The notes under the pieces: model-generated
Database searches by the model: none
Told to the model about the DNA's origin: nothing
Seen by the model: the letters and a program-made list of their open reading frames with translations, nothing else
Origin: Saccharomonospora viridis DSM 43017
GTDB lineage: Bacteria > Actinomycetota > Actinomycetes > Mycobacteriales > Pseudonocardiaceae
Assembly (NCBI RefSeq): GCF_000023865.1
Contig: NC_013159.1
Span: forward strand, 1,018,001 to 1,082,000
Direction: 5' to 3'
Length of the DNA: 64,000 bases
Position numbers and translations under genes: made by a program
Shown here: positions 10,511 to 19,288 of the stretch, piece after piece
Numbering within the stretch: the first letter of the stretch is position 1
Layout of the letters: the number at the start of each line of letters is the position of its first letter

Positions 10511-10525
10511 TAGGCTGGGGCTATG
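10511..10525 (+). promoter_or_regulatory. Probable leaderless promoter of map
   Basis: The hexamer TAGGCT ends six bases before the ATG at 10523 and no Shine-Dalgarno sequence precedes the start. The same hexamer and spacing are found before the gene at 2906. Confidence 0.45.
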
Positions 10526-11380
10526 CCCGATCGTGCACCGTTGACACCCGGCGTACAGTCGCCGCCCCGTCCTGTCCCTTCCTCCATCGCGCGCCCCGAG
10601 TACGTCGGCAAGAAGGCCCCGAAGCGCGACACCGGTGACGGTGTGCGATCACCGGAGGTCATCGAGGCCATGCGGAAGGCCTGCCGGATCGCCGCGCAAG
10701 CCCTGGAGGAGGGTGGGAAGGCGGTCAAGCCCGGCAACACCACCGATGACATCGATCGCGTGGTGCACGAGTTCCTGCTCGACCACGGTGCCTACCCGTC
10801 GCCCCTCGGCTATCGGGGGTTCCCCAAGTCGTGCTGCACCTCGCTGAACGAGGTGATCTGCCACGGCATCCCCGACTCGACGGTGATCCAGGAAGGTGAC
10901 ATCTGCAACATCGACGTCACCGCCTACATCGACGGCGTCCACGGCGACACCAACGCGACGTTCTTCGCGGGCGAGGTGTCCGAGGAGGTCCGCCTGCTGG
11001 TGGAACGCACTCGTGAGGCCACCATGCGGGCGATCAAGGCCGTGCGCCCCGGGCGGCAGCTCAACGTCATCGGCCGGGTCATCGAGTCGTACGCCAAGCG
11101 GTTCGGTTACGGCGTGGTACGTGACTTCACCGGCCACGGTGTCGGACCGGGATTCCACACCTTCCCCACGGTGTTGCACTACGACGAGCCGTCGGTGACC
11201 ACGGTCATCCAACCCAACATGACGTTCACCATCGAGCCGATGATCACACTCGGCACGATCGACTACGACGTCTGGGACGACGGCTGGACCGTGACCACCA
11301 AGGACAAGAAGTGGACGGCCCAGTTCGAACACACGATTCTCGTGACCGAAACCGGCGCGGAGATCCTCACTCTGCCATGA
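10523..11380 (+). CDS. map: Type I methionine aminopeptidase with proline-rich N-terminal extension
   Basis: It removes the initiator methionine from nascent proteins. The 285-residue protein has the five metal ligands in order: two Asp in [16 protein letters not shown], His in GHGVG, Glu in TIEPM and Glu in QFEHT. The N-terminal 40 residues before the catalytic core carry PPRPVPSS, like the SH3-binding-type extension of the longer mycobacterial MapB, proposed to contact the ribosome. The start has no Shine-Dalgarno sequence but a -10-like TAGGCT six bases upstream, so it is likely leaderless. This is a housekeeping gene. Confidence 0.96.
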   Translation: MPDRAPLTPGVQSPPRPVPSSIARPEYVGKKAPKRDTGDGVRSPEVIEAMRKACRIAAQALEEGGKAVKPGNTTDDIDRVVHEFLLDHGAYPSPLGYRGFPKSCCTSLNEVICHGIPDSTVIQEGDICNIDVTAYIDGVHGDTNATFFAGEVSEEVRLLVERTREATMRAIKAVRPGRQLNVIGRVIESYAKRFGYGVVRDFTGHGVGPGFHTFPTVLHYDEPSVTTVIQPNMTFTIEPMITLGTIDYDVWDDGWTVTTKDKKWTAQFEHTILVTETGAEILTLP

Positions 11381-11435
11381 TTCCTCCACTTCAGTGATGT
11401 GCTGACCGCACACATCCTCCTGTGAGGTTGTGGGG

Positions 11436-11474
11436 TGTGCGCACATGGTTGAGAAGGCCGGTCGGCTTTACGGT
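11436..11474 (+). promoter_or_regulatory. Candidate promoter and operator of the 3-hydroxybutyrate dehydrogenase operon
   Basis: A perfect 10-bp palindrome TGTGCGCACA (11436-11445) is followed by a -35-like TTGAGA (11449-11454) and a -10-like TACGGT (11469-11474); the 14-base spacing is short. TACGGT lies eight bases before the ATG at 11483, so the transcript would be nearly leaderless. The palindrome is a plausible binding site for the PucR regulator encoded at the end of the operon; this is inference. Confidence 0.3.
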
Positions 11475-11482
11475 CGGCTCTC

Positions 11483-12235
11483 ATGTCGACCAGCTCACTG
11501 ACCGGGAGAACAGCTCTCGTCACCGGAGGCGCGAAGGGTATCGGCCGAGCCTGTGTCGCGGCTTTGCGTGAAGCCGGGGCCAAGGTGCACCTCGTCGATG
11601 TCGATCGCGCCTCCGCCAACGATGCGGCGGACGCGTACGGCGCCGTCGCACACGTGGCTGATCTGACCGATCCGGCCGCCATCGAGTCGCTGCCTCGCGA
11701 CGTGGACATCCTCGTCAACAACGCGGGCGTGCAGCACATCGCGCCCATCGAGGAGTTCCCACCCGAGCGGTTCGTGTTCCTCCAGCAGTTGATGGTCACG
11801 GCGCCGTTTCTGTTGATGCGCCACTGCCTGCCCGCGATGTACGAACGCGGGTGGGGACGCATCATCAACATCTCCAGCGTTCACGGGCTGGTCGCCAGCC
11901 CCCACAAATCGGCCTACGTCGCGGCGAAGCACGCCCTGGAGGGACTGTCCAAGGTCGCCGCCATCGAAGGCGCTCCCCACGGTGTCACCAGCAACTGCGT
12001 CAACCCCGGCTACGTTCGCACCGACCTCGTCGCCAACCAGGTCGAGGCGCAGGCGGAATCGCGGGGGATCTCCACCGACGCGGTCCTCGACGAGGTGTTC
12101 CTCCGCCGTACCGCCGTCAAGCGGCTCATCGAACCCGAAGAGGTGGCGGCCCTGGTCCTGTGGCTGTGCGGGGACGACTCGGGTTATCTCACCGGCGCGT
12201 CGATCCCGCTCGACGGTGGCTGGACGGCCACCTAA
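11483..12235 (+). CDS. bdhA: 3-hydroxybutyrate dehydrogenase (SDR family)
   Basis: This short-chain dehydrogenase interconverts D-3-hydroxybutyrate and acetoacetate with NAD. The 250-residue protein has the cofactor motif TGGAKGIG (residues 14-21), NNAG, and the catalytic Ser in INISSVHG with Y145 and K149 (YVAAK). The segment NNAGVQHIAPIEEFP and the C-terminal LTGASIPLDGGW closely follow the 3-hydroxybutyrate dehydrogenase subfamily rather than general SDRs. It is followed by an MHS transporter and a PucR regulator on the same strand, suggesting an uptake-and-use unit for a hydroxy acid or ketone body. Substrate specificity is inferred from subfamily motifs. Confidence 0.88.
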   Translation: MSTSSLTGRTALVTGGAKGIGRACVAALREAGAKVHLVDVDRASANDAADAYGAVAHVADLTDPAAIESLPRDVDILVNNAGVQHIAPIEEFPPERFVFLQQLMVTAPFLLMRHCLPAMYERGWGRIINISSVHGLVASPHKSAYVAAKHALEGLSKVAAIEGAPHGVTSNCVNPGYVRTDLVANQVEAQAESRGISTDAVLDEVFLRRTAVKRLIEPEEVAALVLWLCGDDSGYLTGASIPLDGGWTAT

Positions 12236-12294
12236 AGCCTTTCGATATCTCGTCTTCTCGTCCTTCTTTGTCAGCACAACGAAGTGGTGGTCAA

Positions 12295-13614
12295 ATGTCG
12301 TCTTCCAGAACATCGATCAAGCGGGTCGTAGGCGCCAGCATGATCGGTACCACGGTCGAGTGGTACGACTTCTTCCTCTACAGCTCAGCCGCCGCGCTGG
12401 TGTTCAACACGCAGTTCTTCCCCGACACCGATCCGCTCGTCGGCACGATGCTGTCCTTCGCCACGTTGGCCGTCGGGTTCATCGCCCGGCCGCTCGGCGG
12501 GCTCGTGTTCGGCCACTACGGCGACAAGATCGGTCGTAAGAAGCTGCTCGTGCTCAGCCTGCTGCTGATGGGTGGGGCGACCTTCGCGATGGGTCTGCTG
12601 CCGACCTATCACACGATCGGTGTGGCGGCACCGTTGTTGCTCGTCCTGCTACGGCTCGTCCAGGGCTTCGCCGTCGGCGGTGAATGGGGCGGCGCGGTAC
12701 TGATCGTCTCGGAACACGGTGATGACCGCAGGCGTGGCTTCTGGGCTTCGTGGCCGCAGGCCGGTGTCCCCGCGGGCAACCTGCTCGCCACGGCGGTGCT
12801 GGCGTTCCTCGCGGTGGTGCAAAGCGATGAGGCCTTCAACTCGTGGGGCTGGCGCGTCCCCTTCCTGCTGTCCGGTCTGCTGGTGCTGATCGGCATGTGG
12901 ATCCGGATGGCCGTCGAGGAATCGCCGGTGTTCATCGAGGCCGTGAAGAAGGCCGGGGACAAGCCCGCGCCCGAGAAGGCGCCGATCGTCAGCGTGTTCA
13001 AGAAGAGCTGGCGCGAGGTGCTCATCGCGATGGGTGCCCGGTTCGCCGAGAACGTCTCCTACTACGTCATCACGGCGTTCGTGCTCGTGTACCTGACGAC
13101 CCACCTGGGCCTGCCGAAGTCGCTGGGACTCAACGCGGTGCTGGTGGGTTCGGCGGTCCACTTCATCACAATCCCGATGTGGGGTTGGCTGTCCGACGTC
13201 ATCGGCCGGAGGACCGTCTACCTCTTCGGGACCGTGAGCATGCTCGTGTGGAGCTTCGTGTTCTTCCCGATGCTGGACGGCGCGTCCTCGTGGTCGACGA
13301 TCGGTGCCGTGTCCGTCGGCCTGTTCCTGCACGGAGCCATGTACGGGCCACAGGCGGCGTTCTTCTCGGAGCTGTTCGGCACCAAGGTCCGTTACTCCGG
13401 TGCGTCGATCGGGTACCAGCTCGCCTCGATCGCGGCCGGCGGTATCGCGCCGCTGATCGCGACGGCCCTGCTCGACTCGTACGGCAGCAGCCTGCCGATC
13501 TCGATCTACGTGGCGGTCACCTGCGTGGTGACGTTCATCGCCGTGTACGTGGCAAAGGAGACCCGTGGTACCTCACTTGCCGATCACGACCGCGCAGAGT
13601 CGGTGGCAGCATGA
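12295..13614 (+). CDS. MHS-family (ProP/ShiA-like) MFS transporter
   Basis: This is a 12-helix proton symporter of the metabolite:H+ symporter group, which moves small carboxylates and osmolytes. The 439-residue protein opens with VVGASMIGTTVEWYDFFLYSSAAALVF, the group's first helix. It has the loop motif GHYGDKIGRKK between helices 2 and 3 and RLVQGFAVGGEWGGAVLIVSEH in helix 4. The start is the ATG at 12295; a longer open frame upstream only reads through the dehydrogenase gene out of frame. It lies 59 bases after bdhA and five before the regulator, so the likely cargo is 3-hydroxybutyrate or a similar acid (inferred). Confidence 0.93.
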   Translation: MSSSRTSIKRVVGASMIGTTVEWYDFFLYSSAAALVFNTQFFPDTDPLVGTMLSFATLAVGFIARPLGGLVFGHYGDKIGRKKLLVLSLLLMGGATFAMGLLPTYHTIGVAAPLLLVLLRLVQGFAVGGEWGGAVLIVSEHGDDRRRGFWASWPQAGVPAGNLLATAVLAFLAVVQSDEAFNSWGWRVPFLLSGLLVLIGMWIRMAVEESPVFIEAVKKAGDKPAPEKAPIVSVFKKSWREVLIAMGARFAENVSYYVITAFVLVYLTTHLGLPKSLGLNAVLVGSAVHFITIPMWGWLSDVIGRRTVYLFGTVSMLVWSFVFFPMLDGASSWSTIGAVSVGLFLHGAMYGPQAAFFSELFGTKVRYSGASIGYQLASIAAGGIAPLIATALLDSYGSSLPISIYVAVTCVVTFIAVYVAKETRGTSLADHDRAESVAA

Positions 13615-13618
13615 GGGA

Positions 13619-15478
13619 ATGATCGAGACAGGTTCCGAGCATGAGGCCGAGGGCGAAGCGGCCGCTCGGCGATTGCTGGAGCTGCTGTCCGCGGGCGCAA
13701 GCAGCGAGGAGCTCGCGCGGGTGCCCGCGGACAGCGCCACCAGGCAGCTGGCCATGCACATCCGTCGCACGCTCGACGCCCACAGTCGGCGAGAGGCGGA
13801 GCTGACCGCGTTGTTCGACACGGCGAGCGACCTGGCCAGGCTGCGGGACCTGGACGCGGTGCTGCGTTCGATCGTGCGCCGGGCCCGCATGTTGCTCCGG
13901 GCGGACGTCTCCTACCTCACCCTCAACGACCACTCCGACGACGGAAGCACGTACATGCGGGTCACGGACGGCTCGGCGTCCGCGATATTCCAGCAGCTCC
14001 GTCTCGGCGCCGGGGAAGGTCTCGGTGGACTGGTGGCACAGACGAAACGCCCCTATGCCACCCGCGACTACCCCAACGACGAACGATTCGTCCACACCGG
14101 ACCGATCGACCGGGCGGTGAACGACGAGGGCCTCATCGCCATCCTCGGGGTTCCGCTGTCCCTGGGGGAACGGGTGATCGGGGTGCTGTTCGCCTCGGAA
14201 CGGCGACCTCGGTCGTTCTCCCCCGACGAGGTGGCGTTGTTGTCGTCGTTCGCCGACCATGCCGCCATCGCCATCGACAACGCACGGTTGATCGAGGAGA
14301 GCGCGGCCGCGTTGGCGGAGTTGGGTGCCGCCAACGCGACGATCAAGGCCCATCACGAAAGCCTCGCTCGAGCCCAGGAGGCCCACGACCGTCTCACCGA
14401 ACTGGTGCTCGGCGGTGCGGACGTGGCTGAGGTGGCGGAGGCGGTCGCGTCGATGCTCGGTGGCGACATCGTGGTGCGCGACGCCGAGGCCACGGAACTG
14501 GGACGGTCCGGTGCCGCCCGGCCACGGATGTCGGCGCGGGCGTTGAACCGAGCGCTTTCCGCGTCCCGGTCGGCGGGGAAGGCCATCGCAGAGGGGGACG
14601 CGTGGGTCTGTGCGGTGATGGCGGGTCCCGAACTGTTGGGCAGCATCACGCTCACCGGCCGTCCCGATCTCGACGACGCGGACCGGCGTCTGTTCGAACG
14701 GGCCAGTGTGGTGACGGCGTTGCTGTTGCTGTTGCGGCGATCGGCCGCCGAGGCCGAGGACAAGGTCCGGGGCGAGTTGATGGCCGACCTGTTGAACGCG
14801 CCCGAACGGGACCCGGCGACCCTGCTCGACCGGGGGCGCAGGCTCGGGGTGGACCTCACCGCGCCGCATGTCGTGCTCACCTTGCACGCCGACGGTGTGT
14901 CTCGGGCGCGGTTGGCGTCGTTGGCCGCGCGCAGGGCCGTGCTGGCGGGGGTGTACTCGGAGCAGGTGGTGATGCTGGCCGAGGCCACGGACCCCGGTGA
15001 GCTGGCCCGCAAGACCGCCGCCGAACTCAAGGCGTTGCTGGGGTGTCCGGTGACCGTCGGAGCGGTCGGGCCCGCAGCCGGCCCCGCGGATCTGGCGAAG
15101 GCCTACGAGGAGTCGGTGCGCTGCGTGCGCGCCCTGCTCGCCCTGGGGCGGGCAGGACACGGCGCGGCACCACCCGATTTGGGTTTCGTGGGCCTGGTGT
15201 TGAGTGACCGCACCGATGTCGCGTCGTTCGTGCGGAACACACTCGGGCCGGTGCTGGACTACGACGCCGCGCGGGGAACGGAGTTACTGCGTACGTTGCG
15301 CGCGTATTTCGCGTGTGGGGGCAATCTCACGCGCGCCAAGGACGAACTGCACGTCCACGTCAACACGGTGGCGCAGCGGCTCGACCGCATCGCGTCGTTG
15401 CTGGGGGCCGACTGGCAACAGCCGGATCGGGCACTGGAACTCCAGCTGGCACTGCGCCTGCACACGCTGTCCGGCTGA
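13619..15478 (+). CDS. PucR/CdaR-type regulator with GAF domain
   Basis: The 619-residue protein has an N-terminal helical region and a GAF domain (about residues 85-235, including LTLNDHSDDG, GLGGLVAQTKRPYATRDY and ILGVPLSLGERVIGVLFASER). A central PucR-like region follows, and then a C-terminal helix-turn-helix (about residues 560-605, LRAYFACGGNLTRAKDELHVHVNTVAQRLDRI). Regulators of this kind sense a small metabolite and usually activate catabolic operons. The ATG is five bases after the transporter stop, so it is the third gene of the bdhA operon and probably its own regulator. The ligand is unknown. Confidence 0.9.
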   Translation: MIETGSEHEAEGEAAARRLLELLSAGASSEELARVPADSATRQLAMHIRRTLDAHSRREAELTALFDTASDLARLRDLDAVLRSIVRRARMLLRADVSYLTLNDHSDDGSTYMRVTDGSASAIFQQLRLGAGEGLGGLVAQTKRPYATRDYPNDERFVHTGPIDRAVNDEGLIAILGVPLSLGERVIGVLFASERRPRSFSPDEVALLSSFADHAAIAIDNARLIEESAAALAELGAANATIKAHHESLARAQEAHDRLTELVLGGADVAEVAEAVASMLGGDIVVRDAEATELGRSGAARPRMSARALNRALSASRSAGKAIAEGDAWVCAVMAGPELLGSITLTGRPDLDDADRRLFERASVVTALLLLLRRSAAEAEDKVRGELMADLLNAPERDPATLLDRGRRLGVDLTAPHVVLTLHADGVSRARLASLAARRAVLAGVYSEQVVMLAEATDPGELARKTAAELKALLGCPVTVGAVGPAAGPADLAKAYEESVRCVRALLALGRAGHGAAPPDLGFVGLVLSDRTDVASFVRNTLGPVLDYDAARGTELLRTLRAYFACGGNLTRAKDELHVHVNTVAQRLDRIASLLGADWQQPDRALELQLALRLHTLSG

Positions 15479-15510
15479 GGCGCGTCGGTTGCGGCGGTTC
15501 AGCCGGTGAT

Positions 15511-16191
15511 TCAGCCGAGGTGACCGGCGATGAGGTCGTCGAGGAAGTCCTGGGTGTGCCGGGCCGCGCGTTCCGGGTCTCGGTCGGCGATCGCGGCGAG
15601 GATGTCGCGATGTCTCACCGGTTCGCGGTGGCACGTGGTGTCCGAGGTGGTCGCCACGCTCGCCGCCACCAGCTCCATCAGCCCCCGGTAGAGCTCGCTG
15701 AGCAGATTGTTGTGGCCCGCCTCCACCATCGTGAGGTGGAATTCGGCGTCGCACCGCGCGAAGGCTTCCACGTCGCCCCGCGACCACAGTTCGTCGCGTT
15801 CGTCGAGCAGTCGGGTGAGGGTGTCGAGTTCGTCCTGGGTGCGTTCGGTCGCCGCCAGGCGGGCCGCCTCCACCTCCAGGGCCCGCCGTACGTGTAGCGC
15901 CTCCCGCAGCCGGGCTCCACACAGCCTCCGCAACGCGCCGGACACCTCGTTGGTCGCCCTGACGTACGTGCCGTCGCCCTGTCGGACCTCCAGCAGTCCA
16001 CTGTGGGCGAGCGCGCGGACGGCCTCCCTCACGGTGTTGCGTCCCACGCCGAGGGTGGACGCGAGCTCGGACTCGGTGGGAATGCGTTCCCCGACCGCCC
16101 ACTCGCCCTGCCGCACCGCGTCGCGCAGTTGCTCGATGACCTGGTCGACGAGTCCCGTGCGCTGAGCCGAGACCAACGGCACCGTGAACAT
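15511..16191 (-). CDS. GntR/FadR-family transcriptional regulator
   Basis: The 226-residue protein has an N-terminal winged helix (residues 12-75: LRDAVRQGEWAVGERIPTESELASTLGVGRNTVREAVRALAHSGLLEVRQGDGTYV) and a C-terminal FCD all-helical domain (about 80-210). The FCD His/Asp metal-site residues are seen around DAEFHLTMVEAGHN and HRDILAAI. It is divergent from an MFS gene whose promoter holds an inverted repeat, a classic regulator-transporter pair. A GTG three codons inside (16182) has AAAGGA seven bases upstream and may be the true start. Confidence 0.92.
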   Translation of the reverse strand: MFTVPLVSAQRTGLVDQVIEQLRDAVRQGEWAVGERIPTESELASTLGVGRNTVREAVRALAHSGLLEVRQGDGTYVRATNEVSGALRRLCGARLREALHVRRALEVEAARLAATERTQDELDTLTRLLDERDELWSRGDVEAFARCDAEFHLTMVEAGHNNLLSELYRGLMELVAASVATTSDTTCHREPVRHRDILAAIADRDPERAARHTQDFLDDLIAGHLG

Positions 16192-16208
16192 CCTTTCAGC
16201 GGGTCATC

Positions 16209-16226
16209 CTACGTTTGTTACCGTAG
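16209..16226. promoter_or_regulatory. Inverted repeat operator overlapping the MFS -10 box
   Basis: CTACG-N8-CGTAG lies between the divergent GntR and MFS genes. The -10-like TACCGT (16219-16224) overlaps its right half and ends seven bases before the MFS ATG at 16232. A protein bound here would block that promoter. The adjacent GntR regulator is the natural candidate. Confidence 0.5.
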
Positions 16227-16231
16227 CTGAC

Positions 16232-17479
16232 ATGTCGAGCGAGTGCGAGACGTCCGTACGGGGCACGGCTGGGCCGGGTTCCATGGAAAGCCCATCGGAC
16301 GCACGAGCCGATGTCGTGCTCGGTGGAGGTCTGCTGCTGGCCGTCGCCGTGGTGCTGGCCGCACTCAACCTACGGCCGGTCATCACGTCGGTGGGCTCGG
16401 TGCTCGACGAGATGCGCGACGGCCTCGGCGCTTCGGACACATGGGCGGGGGTGCTCACCACCCTGCCCGGGCTGTGTTTCGCCGCCGCCGGTCTGGCGGC
16501 GCCGGCACTGTCCCGCCGCGTCGGGCTCCGTACCGCCGTGACCGTGGCGCTTTTGTGCGCCAGCGTGGGGTTGGCGCTTCGGGTGTTGAACGGGCCGTTC
16601 GTCATGCTCGGCGGCACGCTCGTGGCCTGTACGGGTATCGCCCTGGCCAACGTCCTCATCCCGGTGGTGGTCAAGGCCTCCTTCGCCGTCCGGATCGGGT
16701 TGATGACCGGTGTCTACACCGCGGCGCTGCAGCTGGGCGGAGCCCTGGGGTCGGCGGTCACCCCCTCCCTGGAGCCCGTCTTCGGTGGCTGGCGCGGCGC
16801 ATTGGTGAGTTGGGCGGCGTTGGCCGCCTTGGCGCTGGGGGTGTGGTTCGTCGCCACCAGGAACGAGCCGTCGCTGCACGAGGCGTCCTCGCCCGCCGAG
16901 GGCAAGCCCAAGCGTTCGCTGTTGCGGGTGCCCCTGGCCTGGGTGGTGACCGGTTTCTTCGGCTGCCAGTCGTGCCTGGCCTACATCGTCATGGGTTGGC
17001 TGCCGCAGGTGCTCATGGACGCGGGCGTCAGTCGGAGCGAGGCGGGTCTGCTGCTCGGACTCATCTCCCTTCTCGGACTGCCGGTCAGCCTGACCATCCC
17101 GGCCATCGCCGCTCGCCGGGGCAGCCAGAGCGGGTGGGTCGTGATCCACGGCGCGTTCGCGATCTCCGGCATCCTCGGTCTGCTGTTCGCCCCCGCGTTC
17201 TCCCCGCTGCTCTGGTCGGTGCTGCTGGGCCTGGGAATGGGCGTGTTCTCGCTCGCGCTCACCGTGATCGCGTTGCGGGCGAAGGACAGTGCCGACACCG
17301 CGGCACTGTCCGGTATGGCCCAGGGCTTCGGCTACCTGGTCGCTGCGGTGGGGCCGTTCCTCTTCGGCCTGCTGCACGACGTCACCGGTGGCTGGACCGC
17401 CTCGTTCGGACTGCTGTTGGCCGTCGTGCTGTTGAAGGTCGGATTCGGCTATTTCGCCGGACGTCCCCGGTACGTCTAA
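16232..17479 (+). CDS. MFS transporter of the CynX/NimT type
   Basis: This 12-helix permease (415 residues) resembles the cyanate/nitroimidazole transporter group, with LAALNLRPVITSVGSVLDEMR in the first helix region and LPGLCFAAAGLAAPALSRRVGLR around helices 2-3. The group exports or imports small organic compounds, and the cargo cannot be named. The ATG at 16232 is chosen because a -10-like TACCGT is seven bases before it. An upstream ATG in frame at 16184 would place the operator inside the coding region. It is divergent from the GntR regulator and convergent with mycothione reductase 30 bases away. Confidence 0.9.
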   Translation: MSSECETSVRGTAGPGSMESPSDARADVVLGGGLLLAVAVVLAALNLRPVITSVGSVLDEMRDGLGASDTWAGVLTTLPGLCFAAAGLAAPALSRRVGLRTAVTVALLCASVGLALRVLNGPFVMLGGTLVACTGIALANVLIPVVVKASFAVRIGLMTGVYTAALQLGGALGSAVTPSLEPVFGGWRGALVSWAALAALALGVWFVATRNEPSLHEASSPAEGKPKRSLLRVPLAWVVTGFFGCQSCLAYIVMGWLPQVLMDAGVSRSEAGLLLGLISLLGLPVSLTIPAIAARRGSQSGWVVIHGAFAISGILGLLFAPAFSPLLWSVLLGLGMGVFSLALTVIALRAKDSADTAALSGMAQGFGYLVAAVGPFLFGLLHDVTGGWTASFGLLLAVVLLKVGFGYFAGRPRYV

Positions 17480-17509
17480 AGCGACGGTCGAGGCAGCCGG
17501 TGTCGGCCC

Positions 17510-18910
17510 TCAGTCCTTCAGCGGCAGCGCCAGCAACGCGTTCTCGACCAGCTCCGGTAGCGCCGGGTGGATCCAGTACTGCCCCCGAGCCATCGAGCGC
17601 GCGTCGAGGCCGAAGCTCATCGCCTGGATCAACGGCTGCAACAGCGTCGGGGCCTGTGCGCCGATGATGTGCGCGCCCAGCAGTTGTCCCGAACGGGGGT
17701 CGGCGAGCAGTTTCGCGAACCCGGTGGTGTCCTCCATCGCCCAGCCGTAGGCGATGTCCGCGTAGTTCTGGGTGGCCGTCACGTACGGCACACCGCGCGC
17801 CGCTGCGTCGCGTTCGGTGAGGCCCACCGAGGCGATCTGCGGCGAGGTGAACACCGCGTGCGGCACGAACCGGTGATCGGCGGCGATCGGGGCGTCGGGA
17901 TGCAGCAAGTTGTGCTGCACCACGCGGGCCTCGTGGTTGGCCACGTGTTTCAGCTCGTACGGCGAGGACAGATCGCCCAGGGCGTAGATGCCGTCCACCT
18001 CGGTGCGTTGGTATTCGTCGACGACGACGTGTCCGCTCGGCCTGGTGGAGATGCCGGTGGCGGCCACGTTGAGCAGGTCTGAGTTCGGCTGTCGTCCCGT
18101 CGCGATGAGCAACAGGTCCCCTTCGACGGTCTCCTCACCGCCGGGGCCCTCCAGTTCCAGCACCACGCCGGTACCGCCTCTGCCAGCGCGGTGTACCCGG
18201 ACCGTACGGCGGTTCAGTCGTACGTCGTAGCGCTGCGAGGCCAATTCCGTGAACCGCCTGCTGATGTCGTCGTCCTCATTGCGCAGCAGCGCACCCGACC
18301 TCGCGATGACCGTCACGTCCACGCCGAACGACGCGAACACGTGGGCGAACTCGGCGCTGATGAACCCGCTGCCGAGGATGATCGCCCGACGCGGCAGCTC
18401 GTCGATGCGCATCACGGTGTCGGAGGTGTGGTAGTCGACGTCGGCCAGCCCGGGGATGTCGGGCACGACGGCCCGGCCACCGGCGGCCAGCACGAAGTTG
18501 TCGGCGGTGAGGATCGCCTCCTCGTCGGCCAGTTGCACCGCGAGTTTCTTGTGGTCGATGAAGCGTGCTTCACCCTCGTACACCGTGACGTTCGCGTTGT
18601 CCTCGTGCTCGATGCGGTAGCGCCGACCGCCCTCGGCGATGGGGTCGATCCGACCGAACACGCGGTCGCGGATCTTTCGCCAGCGTACGTTCCGCAGCTC
18701 CAGGTCGACGCCGAGCTTCGCCGCGGACTCGGGGGTGGCGGCCAGGTCGGCGGGGTGCACGAACATCTTCGTGGGGATGCATCCCACGTTGAGGCACGTT
18801 CCGCCGAACACTCCCTTCTCGACGATGGCGACCTTCCGGTCGGCGAAACGGGGGTCCAGGATCGAGTTGCCTGATCCGGTCCCGACGATCACGAGGTCGT
18901 AGTGCGGCAC
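17510..18910 (-). CDS. mtr: Mycothione reductase
   Basis: This flavoprotein disulfide reductase reduces mycothiol disulfide with NADPH, keeping the main actinobacterial thiol reduced. The 466-residue protein has the FAD motif [11 protein letters not shown], the redox pair C39/C44 in [13 protein letters not shown], the NADPH-binding [19 protein letters not shown], the second FAD motif [10 protein letters not shown], and the C-terminal dimer-interface catalytic region [21 protein letters not shown] in place of GGGxGG and the length support Mtr rather than Lpd or glutathione reductase. The GTG at 18910 is chosen because AAAGG lies seven bases upstream. A 26-bp palindrome lies 35 bases before it. 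Confidence 0.93.
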   Translation of the reverse strand: MPHYDLVIVGTGSGNSILDPRFADRKVAIVEKGVFGGTCLNVGCIPTKMFVHPADLAATPESAAKLGVDLELRNVRWRKIRDRVFGRIDPIAEGGRRYRIEHEDNANVTVYEGEARFIDHKKLAVQLADEEAILTADNFVLAAGGRAVVPDIPGLADVDYHTSDTVMRIDELPRRAIILGSGFISAEFAHVFASFGVDVTVIARSGALLRNEDDDISRRFTELASQRYDVRLNRRTVRVHRAGRGGTGVVLELEGPGGEETVEGDLLLIATGRQPNSDLLNVAATGISTRPSGHVVVDEYQRTEVDGIYALGDLSSPYELKHVANHEARVVQHNLLHPDAPIAADHRFVPHAVFTSPQIASVGLTERDAAARGVPYVTATQNYADIAYGWAMEDTTGFAKLLADPRSGQLLGAHIIGAQAPTLLQPLIQAMSFGLDARSMARGQYWIHPALPELVENALLALPLKD

Positions 18911-19288
18911 GGCAGCACCTTTCCCACACGCAGTCGCAACAGAGCGACGCGGTCGAAGCTTCGACCGCGTCACCGTGAGCGAACAGATCGGTCGCCGGCA
19001 TTGTTCCCGGGCGCGGGGGACGGTGGCGGAGCGGGGTCGGATGCGGACGCCTGTCGCGTCCGAAGCGTCGGCGAGGGGCGGCTCCGTGTGCTCCGGTCGA
19101 GCAGCGCATCAGGGAAGTGGTCCACCGGCTTCCCGTCGGGTCTCGCGCCGTCCGCCGTTGTGGCCGCCGTCATGGATCCGTAGGCCCGTCTCATCGGCCG
19201 GGCACGGTATTCCACCCCATTCAGCGACAGCGTGTGATGCCTTTTTCGACTTAGGGTGGTCGTGTCCTGCAGGAGGGGAGAGTTCAGC
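18911..19288. other. Divergent intergenic region between mtr and the protease gene
   Basis: This 378-base region has no supportable gene. It holds the 26-bp palindrome (18946-18971) near mtr. Near the protease are a -10-like TAGGGT (19252-19257) and the ribosome site AGGAGGGGAG (19271-19280). A frame on the minus strand between these points has no family features. Confidence 0.5.
18946..18971. promoter_or_regulatory. Perfect 26-bp palindrome upstream of mtr
   Basis: The 26 bases are exactly self-complementary, with AAGCTT at the centre and GACGCGGTCG as the left outer arm. It is 36 bases upstream of the mtr GTG (minus strand) and 318 bases upstream of the protease GTG. It could be an operator or, folded with an AGCT loop and an 11-bp stem, a leader hairpin or terminator. 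Confidence 0.5.

Noticed and set aside
11851-12294. Long upstream in-frame extension of the MHS transporter frame
   Set aside because: It overlaps bdhA in another frame, has no family similarity and the transporter family starts at the ATG at 12295.
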